Assembly (NCBI GenBank): GCA_016873845.1
Contig: VGVX01000014.1
Coordinates: 1-44,746, forward strand
Direction of reading: 5' to 3'
DNA from: Ignavibacteria bacterium
GTDB lineage: Bacteria; Bacteroidota; Ignavibacteria; Ch128b
DNA: 44,746 nucleotides
Made by a program: the position numbers and the translations under genes. Under the pieces are notes generated by a model. That model was not told the DNA's origin. It searched no databases and saw nothing but the letters and a program-made list of their open reading frames with translations. Of this stretch, positions 1-6,899 are shown one piece after another. Numbering within the stretch: the first letter of the stretch is position 1; each line of letters starts with the position of its first letter.

Positions 1-1201
1 CCCCCGAAACATCTTTGAATTTTACATCAATATCAAACTTACCCCCTTTTGTAAATCGGGTGATTTTACCATTGTCTCCCACAGCAGTTCCGTTATTTGC
101 ATCTGTGAAGGAGACTGCGTAAAGATCTTCAGTTATTCCGCTTGTCTGCTTTGTCCATGAAACCCCTCCGTTTGTTGTGCGGAGGATTGTGCCATTGTCT
201 CCCACAACAGTTCCGGTATTTGCATCTGTGAAGGAGACTTCGGAAAGACGTTGAGGTGTTCCGCTTGTCTGCGGTGTCCAGTTTGTCCCTCCGTTTATTG
301 TGCGGAGGATTGTGCCTCCACCTCCCACAACAGTTCCGTTATTTGCATCTGTGAAGGAGACTCCGTGAAGAAATTGAGTTGTTCCGCTTGTCTGCTTTGT
401 CCATGTAACCCCTCCGTTTGTTGTGCGGAGGATTGTGCCACCACTAATATCAAGTCCCACAGCAGTTCCGTTATTTGCATCTGTGAAGTAGACTCCGTGA
501 AGAGCTTCAGTTGTTGGGCTTGACTGCGGTGTCCATGAAGCCCCTCCGTCTGTTGTGCGGAGAATTGTGCTACTGTATCCCACTGCAGTTCCGTTTTTTG
601 CATCTGTGAAGGAGACTCCGGAAAGACGTTGAGGTGTTCCGCTTGTCTGCGGTGTCCATGAAGCCCCTCCGTCTATTGTGCGGAGGATTATGCCATCAGA
701 TCCCACAGCAGTTCCGTTATTTGCATCTGTGAAAGAGACTCCGTAAAGATTTTCAGTTGTTCCGCTTGTCTGCTTTGTCCAGTTAATCCCTCCGTCTGTT
801 GTGCGGAGGATTGTGCCACTCCATCCCACAACAGTTCCGGTATTTGCATCTGTGAAGGAGACTCCGGAAAGAGTTGAAGATGTTTTTCTTGTCTGCGGTG
901 TCCATGTATCACGATTGGTGGCGTTGTCTTCTATGGTTTGTAATGTAACGAATGAAATTACTTTGTCCTCAATAAGATTACTCTTCAAATCTTTATACGT
1001 CTTGTTTTCAGCGTAATCAAAACTACCTGAAGTTTTGAGTTTGTCTTCTTTATAAGTAAGTATATCTTCTACAACAATTGGTATTTCTGGAGAATTTTCT
1101 ATCTTCGTTCTATCAGGGGCAACAATAAGTTCACAAGAGCTGTATATCATACCAAATATTAATACTATTGGTATTATTACTATTTGTTTTATTCTTTTCA
1201 T
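1..1201 (-). CDS. YCF48/BNR-type beta-propeller lipoprotein, 3' end cut by window edge
   Basis: The frame is open from the ATG at 1201 to the window edge, about 400 codons without a stop. The start follows a good Shine-Dalgarno sequence (GAGGAAA). Residues 1-23 form a lipoprotein-like signal peptide ending ...MIYSSC, so the mature protein is probably a lipid-anchored cell-envelope protein. After a non-repetitive stretch of about 75 residues come seven repeats of 41 residues with the core SFTDANNGTAVG...GTILRTTNGG..W. This is the pattern of YCF48-like and BNR/Asp-box repeats, and seven units fit a seven-bladed propeller. In photosynthetic organisms YCF48 assists photosystem II assembly. In this setting the role is unknown and is more likely surface binding or scaffolding. 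It lies 14 bp downstream of an outer-membrane protein gene on the same strand, probably one transcript. The C-terminus is not visible, so I cannot say whether a T9SS sorting domain follows. Confidence 0.85.
   Translation of the reverse strand, partial: MKRIKQIVIIPIVLIFGMIYSSCELIVAPDRTKIENSPEIPIVVEDILTYKEDKLKTSGSFDYAENKTYKDLKSNLIEDKVISFVTLQTIEDNATNRDTWTPQTRKTSSTLSGVSFTDANTGTVVGWSGTILRTTDGGINWTKQTSGTTENLYGVSFTDANNGTAVGSDGIILRTIDGGASWTPQTSGTPQRLSGVSFTDAKNGTAVGYSSTILRTTDGGASWTPQSSPTTEALHGVYFTDANNGTAVGLDISGGTILRTTNGGVTWTKQTSGTTQFLHGVSFTDANNGTVVGGGGTILRTINGGTNWTPQTSGTPQRLSEVSFTDANTGTVVGDNGTILRTTNGGVSWTKQTSGITEDLYAVSFTDANNGTAVGDNGKITRFTKGGKFDIDVKFKDVSG
35..904 (-). repeat. Seven in-frame 123-bp tandem repeats
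   Basis: The repeats lie within the propeller gene. The word ATCTGTGAA recurs at about 101, 224, 347, 479, 602, 725 and 848, giving spacings of 123 bp except one of 132 bp, which is a 9-bp (three-codon) in-frame insertion. Conservation is at the nucleotide level and includes third codon positions. Units 3 and 6 share a PQTSGTPQRLS linker and several others share KQTSGTT, which suggests block duplications of more than one unit. Confidence 0.9.
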
Positions 1202-1215
1202 TTTATTTTCCTCTA

Positions 1216-2079
1216 TTAAAATTTCAATGTTATTCCGGCTATTGCTGTGCCTTGGTTCCCTAAATTGTAATCTAAATGCAAGGCTATTAACTCATATCTA
1301 AACTCTGCACCTATTGTTAATCGAAGCTTGTTCTCTCCCTTTACTTCTGTATTTACTTTTATTTCTTTTCCCAATTCTGTCTTTTCATAGTTGAACTTCA
1401 TATCTGAGGATTCCATTTGTATTCCGCCATATGGTGTTAACATTCCAAATGTCTTCGATACTGCAATGCCAAATGCTGTGTTTGTTGACGATACTAATTC
1501 ATCTACTTTGAAGCTGTTGTAAAATCCGTGTATTGATACATCTACTGGTAAATTAAAATATTGCCCGAATGAATGTCTTACGCCCAACCCCAGTAAATTG
1601 AATTTTTTATCCACTATCTTTATTCCCGGAAAATATCTTACTAAAAGCTCTGTATGATATGCATGTAATGATATCTGCGGTAATACAAATGTTGCATGAG
1701 CTAAATTAAATCCTCCAGGAAATGCCGCCATACCATCTCCGCCAGTAAATATTTTTGAACCCGTTGGGCCGAATATTGTCGATACTTTTGTTGTGTTGTT
1801 ATAGCCTTTTGCCGTATCAAGCGAGCTTGGCTGATATGTTCTTTGCTCATCCGGGATCATCACATATATTGCATTGAATGCTATGGATAATCCAAAACTC
1901 TTGGGGATATGTGCTGAGCTGTAAACTCCAGAGTTTAATGCTGTGCCTACTGTCGTGGCAAGCGGTGTTGTATATGATTCTACATCTTTATTTGTCATTG
2001 TACCCAAAATACCTTCTAACTGAGCAAATGAGCTTAGTGATGTGAATAATATCATCAGAAATGTTATTTTTAACTTCAT
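1216..2079 (-). CDS. Predicted outer-membrane beta-barrel protein (DUF6588-like)
   Basis: 287 residues. A classic signal peptide (MKLKITFLMILFTSLSSFAQ) is followed by alternating amphipathic strands rich in Gly and aromatics, and the protein ends in phenylalanine (ITLKF), as many outer-membrane barrels do. Segments such as LLGLGVRHSFGQYFNLPVD resemble Bacteroidota barrel proteins grouped as DUF6588; that name is from memory and tentative. The start is supported by AAGGAG a few bases upstream. The gene is first in a two-gene minus-strand unit, with the repeat lipoprotein following after 14 bp. That arrangement suggests a barrel plus an anchored propeller that may work together. The substrate or function cannot be read from the sequence. 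Confidence 0.75.
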   Translation of the reverse strand: MKLKITFLMILFTSLSSFAQLEGILGTMTNKDVESYTTPLATTVGTALNSGVYSSAHIPKSFGLSIAFNAIYVMIPDEQRTYQPSSLDTAKGYNNTTKVSTIFGPTGSKIFTGGDGMAAFPGGFNLAHATFVLPQISLHAYHTELLVRYFPGIKIVDKKFNLLGLGVRHSFGQYFNLPVDVSIHGFYNSFKVDELVSSTNTAFGIAVSKTFGMLTPYGGIQMESSDMKFNYEKTELGKEIKVNTEVKGENKLRLTIGAEFRYELIALHLDYNLGNQGTAIAGITLKF

Positions 2080-2152
2080 GATTCTCCTTTTAGTAAATTA
2101 TAAATTCTAAACATCTTAAACCCTTTTTAAAGTTCCCGAGTTTATTAAAAAT

Positions 2153-2181
2153 AAAAAACCTCTCAAATTGAGAGGTTTTTT
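2153..2181. terminator. Bidirectional hairpin terminator
   Basis: A perfect 12-bp stem, AAAAAACCTCTC / GAGAGGTTTTTT, with a 5-nt loop. T-rich tails lie on both sides, so it can act in either direction. It is 82 bp downstream of the truncated minus-strand reading frame that ends at 2263, which is the most likely unit it once served. Confidence 0.8.
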
Positions 2182-2262
2182 GTTTTAAAGACTTTAACTT
2201 TTTTTTTTATTTAAAATGTACAAACCAGATGTGGACTCTACACTTAATTTCTAGTTTGTTGG

Positions 2263-2427
2263 CTAAATTCCTTCCCAGGTTAATCCTGCACTAATCGCTA
2301 TTTGAAGTTTAAGCTTAAAATCAAATTTTGAATCTTTTGGACCTACAGTTACTTCATAATTTACTTTAGTATTAGTTTTTAAGTAATTACTTATTCTTGT
2401 TTTTTCATCATCAGTAAGTGGAATCCA
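2263..2427 (-). pseudogene. 5'-truncated remnant of an unidentified gene
   Basis: On the minus strand an open frame reads WIPLTDDEKTRISNYLKTNT and continues to a stop at 2263 (...ISAGLTWEGI). It has coding-like composition but no start codon. Upstream it runs straight into sequence that codes on the other strand for a PepSY-associated protein. A strong terminator follows 82 bp after the stop, as expected for the end of a real gene. I do not recognise the family. It could be a chance open frame of 55 codons; the terminator is the main argument for a lost gene. Confidence 0.35.
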
Positions 2428-2865
2428 AATTATGTTATTGAAAAAACTAAAACCAAAATCGATGTAACTGATTTAAATGGAACTCTTCCCGATTCAATTT
2501 TAATCAATTCAATTTTATCACGATTAAATGAGACAAGAAAGTTAAACAGTTCATTCAGACCTGATAAAAATAGTATTCAAATATATTTGGAAGGAAATAC
2601 TATTAAAGCCAATCTTCTCACAGGTGAAATTGAAAACGAAATTGTGAGCAGCCGCGGTTTTCTACGTGAATTAAATTTCCTGCACTTGAATCATCCTAAA
2701 AAACTCTGGACATACGTTGCTGACATTTACGCTGCTGTACTCATATTTCTCGCTGTTACTGGATTATTCATGATCGAAGGGAAAAAAGGAATTACCGGGA
2801 GAGGAAAATGGTTTACAGTAATTGGAATATTGTTACCACTCCTGTTTTTAATTTTATATTTTTAG
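2419..2865 (+). pseudogene. 5'-truncated PepSY-associated TM helix protein
   Basis: The plus-strand frame reads WNPNYVIEKTKTKIDVTD and runs without a stop to the TAG at 2863-2865. The end (HLNHPKKLWTYVADIYA, a hydrophobic helix, GLFMIEGKKGITGRG, then a last hydrophobic helix) matches the C-terminal half of Bacteroidota PepSY-associated TM proteins. In those proteins WNPNY lies just after the first membrane helix. The N-terminal helix (about 40-50 residues) is missing. Upstream of 2419 the DNA belongs to a different gene read on the opposite strand, and there is an in-frame stop at 2380. A TTG at 2587 could give a 92-residue product, but the full domain would not be made. Intact relatives are thought to take part in iron or heme uptake or membrane peptidase inhibition. 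Confidence 0.65.
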
Positions 2866-2917
2866 TTCAGCTAAACAATCGGAGTGTAAATTTTCTGAGA
2901 TACGATCTGCCCTCTCA

Positions 2918-2952
2918 ATTCCACATTCCGCATTCTGCATTCCGCATTCAGC
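2918..2952 (+). repeat. Five degenerate heptamers ATTCNNC
   Basis: Units attccac, attccgc, attctgc, attccgc, attcagc follow each other without spacers in the short gap between the convergent 3' ends of the PepSY remnant and the thiolase gene. The stretch is non-coding and just 8 bp from the thiolase stop. Confidence 0.8.
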
Positions 2953-2960
2953 ATATATTC

Positions 2961-4163
2961 TCAAATCCTCTCAAGTACCATCGCTATCCCCTGCCCTACG
3001 CCAATGCACATAGTGCACAAAGCATTTTTGAGTTTGTTCCTTTTCATTTGATAAACAGCAGTCGTAACTAATCTTGCTCCGCTCATTCCGAGCGGGTGAC
3101 CTAAGGCGATCGCTCCACTGAGCGGATTTATTCTTGGATCATCATCTTTTAATCCCAGCAGCCTGATGCATGCAAGCGACTGAGATGCAAATGCTTCATT
3201 CAGCTCGATAAGTTCTACATCATCTAATTTTAAATTTAGATGGTTGAGAATTCGTTTTGCAGCTGGAACCGGACCGATTCCCATTATTCGCGGTTCAACT
3301 CCAGCAGCTTTGCTTCCCAAAATCCGCACGATGGGTGTAAGTCGATATTTCTTGATTGCTTTATCAGACGCTATTATAAGCGCTGCAGCTCCATCATTTA
3401 CTCCCGATGCATTTCCCGCTGTAACAGTTCCATTTAAATTTACAATTGGTTTTAATGCGGCTAATTTTTCTATCGAGGTTAATCGCAAATGTTCATCATC
3501 TTTAAAAATTATTGCCTCGGCTTTCTGTTGCGGGATATTGACTGGAATTATTTCATCAATGAAGAGTCCCTTTTTCTGTGCGGCTTGAGCTTTAGTTTGG
3601 CTTCGAAATGCAAATAGATCTTGATCCTCACGGCTGATTTTATATTCAACTGCAAGATTTTCGGCAGTTTCGATCATTGAATCGCTGCCATACTGTTCTT
3701 CCATTTTTTTATTTATGAATCGCCAGCCAATCGTTGTATCGTATAACTGTGCATTTCGGGAAAATGGTTCTGATGCTTTACCCATGACGAAGGGAGCTCG
3801 CGACATGCTTTCAACACCGCCAGCAATAATAAGATCAGCTTCTCCAACTTTTATGCTTCTTGCAGCCATTGCAACGGCTTCCATTCCAGAGCCGCATAAT
3901 CTATTTACAGTTACGCCTGGAATCGTTTCTGAATAATCTGCCAACAGCAGAGACATTCGAGCGACATTTCGATTATCTTCCCCTGCTTGATTTGCACATC
4001 CTAATATTACGTCGTCAACTTCCATCCAGTTGATTCCAGGATTTCTTTCGACCAAAGCTTTCAGCGGTATTGCAGCTAAGTCATCAGTTCGTATTGAAGC
4101 AAGAGTTCCTCCATACTTTCCTACAGGTGTTCTGATTGCATCGCAAATGTATGCTTCGTTCAT
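2961..4163 (-). CDS. pcaF: Thiolase, 3-oxoadipyl-CoA/acetyl-CoA acyltransferase type
   Basis: 400 residues, the usual thiolase length. Cys90 in NRLCGSG is the acyl-accepting nucleophile, and His356 (GHPLGMSGAR) and Cys386 (CIGVGQG) complete the active site. The N-terminal half (NEAYICDAIRTPVGKYGG, ADLIIAGGVESMSRAPFVMG, DTTIGWRF) follows 3-oxoadipyl-CoA thiolases PcaF/PaaJ closely, so cleavage of a 3-oxoacyl-CoA to acetyl-CoA plus a shorter acyl-CoA is expected, with 3-oxoadipyl-CoA giving succinyl-CoA. General acetyl-CoA acetyltransferase activity remains possible. The start codon overlaps the aminotransferase stop by one base (TAATG) and has AAGGGA upstream. It is the last gene of the five-gene aminomutase operon, matching a role as the final carbon-carbon cleavage step. 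Confidence 0.9.
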   Translation of the reverse strand: MNEAYICDAIRTPVGKYGGTLASIRTDDLAAIPLKALVERNPGINWMEVDDVILGCANQAGEDNRNVARMSLLLADYSETIPGVTVNRLCGSGMEAVAMAARSIKVGEADLIIAGGVESMSRAPFVMGKASEPFSRNAQLYDTTIGWRFINKKMEEQYGSDSMIETAENLAVEYKISREDQDLFAFRSQTKAQAAQKKGLFIDEIIPVNIPQQKAEAIIFKDDEHLRLTSIEKLAALKPIVNLNGTVTAGNASGVNDGAAALIIASDKAIKKYRLTPIVRILGSKAAGVEPRIMGIGPVPAAKRILNHLNLKLDDVELIELNEAFASQSLACIRLLGLKDDDPRINPLSGAIALGHPLGMSGARLVTTAVYQMKRNKLKNALCTMCIGVGQGIAMVLERI

Positions 4164-5524
4164 TATTTATTTCCCTTATCCTTCGAGTCTAAATTCGGTT
4201 TGATATGTTTAAATGCACTTAACATTGCTTCAGTCAAGAAATCTATTTCGGTTTGTGACATGATGGTTGATAACATACAGGAACACGAGTTAACAAGAAT
4301 CACTTTTTTTTCATAAAGATGATCAAGAAACATCGTATTGATTTTTTTCATTTTATCATCGGAGAATGATTCTCTATACGAACCAGGCGGCTTCTCAAGA
4401 AAATGCAGCCGAAACATCGAACCTTCTCCCAGAATTGATAATGGAATATCTGCAACTGCAGCTGCTTCCTGAATTTGCTTTTTTGCAATTTGCGTCAAGT
4501 TATTTAGCTTTAGTACGGCATCTTTATTAAATAATTCCAGAGCAGTTTTCCCGGCTGTCAACGAAATTGGATTTGCGGAAAATGTCCCAGATAGAGGAAA
4601 ACGTGCATTTCCAGTTCGCGGATCGAGTACACTCATTACATCTCTTCTCCCAGCAAATGCTCCAATTGGAAATCCTCCACCAATCATTTTACCGAGTGAT
4701 GTAAGATCCGGCTTTACATCGAAAAAGCTTTGTGCACCATCGTAGTTTACTCTAAAACAGATAACCTCGTCAAATGCAAGTAAAGAATCATTCTTTCTTG
4801 TCCAATTATAAAGTGTCTCTATATATTCGCTTGAAGCTCTCATCATTCCAATTCGATGTGGTATTGGATCAATAATTATACATGCTATTTCATCTTTGTG
4901 TCTGTCGAGAATTGCAATTGTTCTTTCTGAATCATTGAATGGAAAGATGATAACATCGTTCATCACACCTTGAGGTGTTCCATAAACATTCGGAACGCTG
5001 TTCGGGGAATCAATATCCCCCCAAGTCAAAGGACTCGCATTTTGACTAACTTCAGCATAGTCGTAGCTTCCATGATACGCACCTTCTGCTTTTGCGATTT
5101 TTGATTTGCCTGTATAAGCACGAGCCGTTTTTATCATACCCATTACTGCTTCTGTGCCGGAATTGACAAATCGAATTTGATCGAATGACGGAACTCTCTC
5201 ACACAGTAACTGCGCATAGTTAATCTCGACTTCAGTAGCCAGCGTAAAAGCAGTTCCTCTTTTAAGCTGATCGATAACAACTTCTAAAAGTTTTGGATGC
5301 GCATGACCGTGGATCAATGAAGCAATGTTATTTTCGCAATCAAGTCGTTTAACGCCGTGGATATCAGTTACATAGCATCCCGACGCACTCACAACATAAT
5401 GCGGGTGGGGTTTCCGGTAAATAATGTTTCTGCTCAATCCACCAGGCAGATATTCACAGGCTAAATTATAAAGTGAGTCTTCTGTTTTTAGTATTTGTTT
5501 GGGATCAATAAAATTGGAACTCAT
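4163..5524 (-). CDS. Class-III PLP aminotransferase (GSA aminomutase-like), putative beta-transaminase
   Basis: 453 residues of fold-type-I class III. The cofactor motifs are intact: NSGTEAV at 121-127 (phosphate contact), Asp252 in FDEVICFRV (pyridine nitrogen) and Lys279 in SLGKMIGGG (Schiff base). Overall it resembles glutamate-1-semialdehyde aminomutase, but a tetrapyrrole role is unlikely given its neighbours. Characterised beta-amino-acid and beta-aminoacyl-CoA transaminases belong to this same GSA-like group, so removal of a beta-amino group to give a 3-oxo acid is the natural reading here. It starts 14 bp after the CoA-transferase beta subunit and its stop overlaps the thiolase start. 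Whether it acts on the free beta-amino acid or its CoA ester cannot be decided from sequence. Confidence 0.8.
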   Translation of the reverse strand: MSSNFIDPKQILKTEDSLYNLACEYLPGGLSRNIIYRKPHPHYVVSASGCYVTDIHGVKRLDCENNIASLIHGHAHPKLLEVVIDQLKRGTAFTLATEVEINYAQLLCERVPSFDQIRFVNSGTEAVMGMIKTARAYTGKSKIAKAEGAYHGSYDYAEVSQNASPLTWGDIDSPNSVPNVYGTPQGVMNDVIIFPFNDSERTIAILDRHKDEIACIIIDPIPHRIGMMRASSEYIETLYNWTRKNDSLLAFDEVICFRVNYDGAQSFFDVKPDLTSLGKMIGGGFPIGAFAGRRDVMSVLDPRTGNARFPLSGTFSANPISLTAGKTALELFNKDAVLKLNNLTQIAKKQIQEAAAVADIPLSILGEGSMFRLHFLEKPPGSYRESFSDDKMKKINTMFLDHLYEKKVILVNSCSCMLSTIMSQTEIDFLTEAMLSAFKHIKPNLDSKDKGNK

Positions 5525-5538
5525 TTTAAATCTTATTA

Positions 5539-6192
5539 TTAATTTTTATGAAGAGGGGCTGCAGTGTTTTTCTGTAAAAACTCGAAATCAATACCAGGAG
5601 CCATTTCACGAACAAAAAGGCTTCCTTGATTAACATCTATAACAGCGAAATCAGTATAAATTCTTGAAACAACATTTTTCCCTGTTAGCGGATAGGTACA
5701 TTCTTTCACTATTTTTGGCTCACCTGATTTTGTGACATGTTGAGTGATAATGTAAATAGTTTTTACGCCTTGAACTAAATCCATTGCTCCACCAACAGCG
5801 GGAATCGCTTTTGGCTCACCTGTAGACCAATTGGCTAAATCACCACTTTCTGAAATTTGAAATGCACCGAGGACACAAATATCAATATGTCCGCCTCGTA
5901 TCATTGCAAAACTATCTGCATGATGGAAGTAACATGCACCTTCGATAGCAGAAACTGCTTTCTTTCCTGCATTAATTAACTCGTCATCTTCGAAACCGGG
6001 GGCGGGTGATGGTCCGACTCCTAGCAAACCATTTTCTGTATGAAAAACAATTTCTCTATCACTAGGAATATAATTAGCAACGAGCTCAGGCAATCCGATG
6101 CCAAGATTCACGTAAGATCCATCGGGAATATCTCCAGCTATTTTTTGAGCGATTTGTTCGCGGCTCCATCCGATACTTTTTTCTGAACTCAT
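5539..6192 (-). CDS. pcaJ: 3-oxoacid/3-oxoadipate CoA-transferase, beta subunit
   Basis: 217 residues, the normal size for a separate beta subunit of a family I CoA-transferase. The catalytic glutamate lies in the HTENGLLGVGP motif, with NLGIGLPELV before it and AVGGAMDLVQGVK after it. The sequence resembles PcaJ, which moves CoA from succinyl-CoA to 3-oxoadipate, and also ScoB, which uses acetoacetate. The ATG overlaps the alpha-subunit stop (ATGA), so the two subunits are translationally coupled and probably made in equal amounts. In this operon it would activate the 3-oxo acid produced by the aminotransferase. Confidence 0.88.
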   Translation of the reverse strand: MSSEKSIGWSREQIAQKIAGDIPDGSYVNLGIGLPELVANYIPSDREIVFHTENGLLGVGPSPAPGFEDDELINAGKKAVSAIEGACYFHHADSFAMIRGGHIDICVLGAFQISESGDLANWSTGEPKAIPAVGGAMDLVQGVKTIYIITQHVTKSGEPKIVKECTYPLTGKNVVSRIYTDFAVIDVNQGSLFVREMAPGIDFEFLQKNTAAPLHKN

Positions 6193-6899
6193 GGATATCT
6201 CCGATTTTCTTTCAAAAGCTGATTTTCGCTAACTGGATTTTCTACTAAAACTACTTTTTTTACAAATATTCCCGGTGTTATAACGATCTCAGGATCTATT
6301 TCACCAGCTTGAACAATTTTTCTTGTCTGGACAATTGTGCTCTTTGAAGCCATGCACATGATAGGACTAAAATTCCGAGCAGTTTTATTGTACAATAAAT
6401 TACCAAATCGATCTGCAATTCTACATTTGATAAGGGCGAAATCCGCTTTGATTCCAAGCTCCATTACGTGCGTTTTTCCATTAAACTCTCTGACTTCTTT
6501 GCCAGCTTCGAGCGGAGTACCAACAGAAGTGGGTGTAAAGAAAGCTGGAATTCCTGCTCCACCAGCACGGATTCTCTCTGCAAGTGTTCCTTGCGGAACA
6601 AGTTCAAGTTCAATTTCCCCTTTTGAATAGAGGTCAGGAAAAACCACAGATTGAGCAGTTCTTGGAAATGAACAGATCATTTTTTTTACTTGTCTGTTTT
6701 CGATCAGTGCAGCTAATCCCACATGACCGTTACCGGTATTGTTACTTACAACAGTTAAATCTTTTGCTCCATGATCAACCAATGCATGAATTAGCTCGAT
6801 CGGGCTTCCAGCTTCGCCGAAACCGCCAATCATGATTGTTGCTCCATCATAAATTTCAGCTACAGCTTCGGGAACAGATTTTACAATTTTATTGATCAT
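6189..6899 (-). CDS. pcaI: 3-oxoacid/3-oxoadipate CoA-transferase, alpha subunit
   Basis: 236 residues when started at the ATG at 6899. A longer frame opens at 6968, but those extra residues lie within the aminomutase coding region and the family normally begins with MINKI-type sequence, so the shorter start is preferred; it overlaps the aminomutase gene by 11 bp. The motifs GGFGEAGSPIELIHAL, SNNTGNGHVGLAAL, PQGTLAERIRAGGAG and ARNFSPIMCMA match PcaI/ScoA alpha subunits. With the beta subunit it forms the complex that transfers CoA between succinyl-CoA and a 3-oxo acid. Similarity to PcaI, together with the PcaF-like thiolase, points to 3-oxoadipate as a plausible substrate, though acetoacetate cannot be excluded. 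Confidence 0.88.
   Translation of the reverse strand: MINKIVKSVPEAVAEIYDGATIMIGGFGEAGSPIELIHALVDHGAKDLTVVSNNTGNGHVGLAALIENRQVKKMICSFPRTAQSVVFPDLYSKGEIELELVPQGTLAERIRAGGAGIPAFFTPTSVGTPLEAGKEVREFNGKTHVMELGIKADFALIKCRIADRFGNLLYNKTARNFSPIMCMASKSTIVQTRKIVQAGEIDPEIVITPGIFVKKVVLVENPVSENQLLKENRRYP

Noticed and set aside
35-904. Regular repeats that might suggest a CRISPR array
   Set aside because: They are in-frame 123-bp coding units with no unique spacers and encode YCF48/BNR-type protein repeats.
251-1016. Cys-rich plus-strand and other-frame open frames over the repeat region
   Set aside because: They are antisense shadows of the propeller gene, which is open through the whole stretch in its own frame with a signal peptide and known motifs.
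4163-5524. Glutamate-1-semialdehyde aminomutase (hemL) for tetrapyrrole synthesis
   Set aside because: The fold is the same, but the operon partners are a CoA-transferase, thiolase and aminomutase; no heme gene is nearby.
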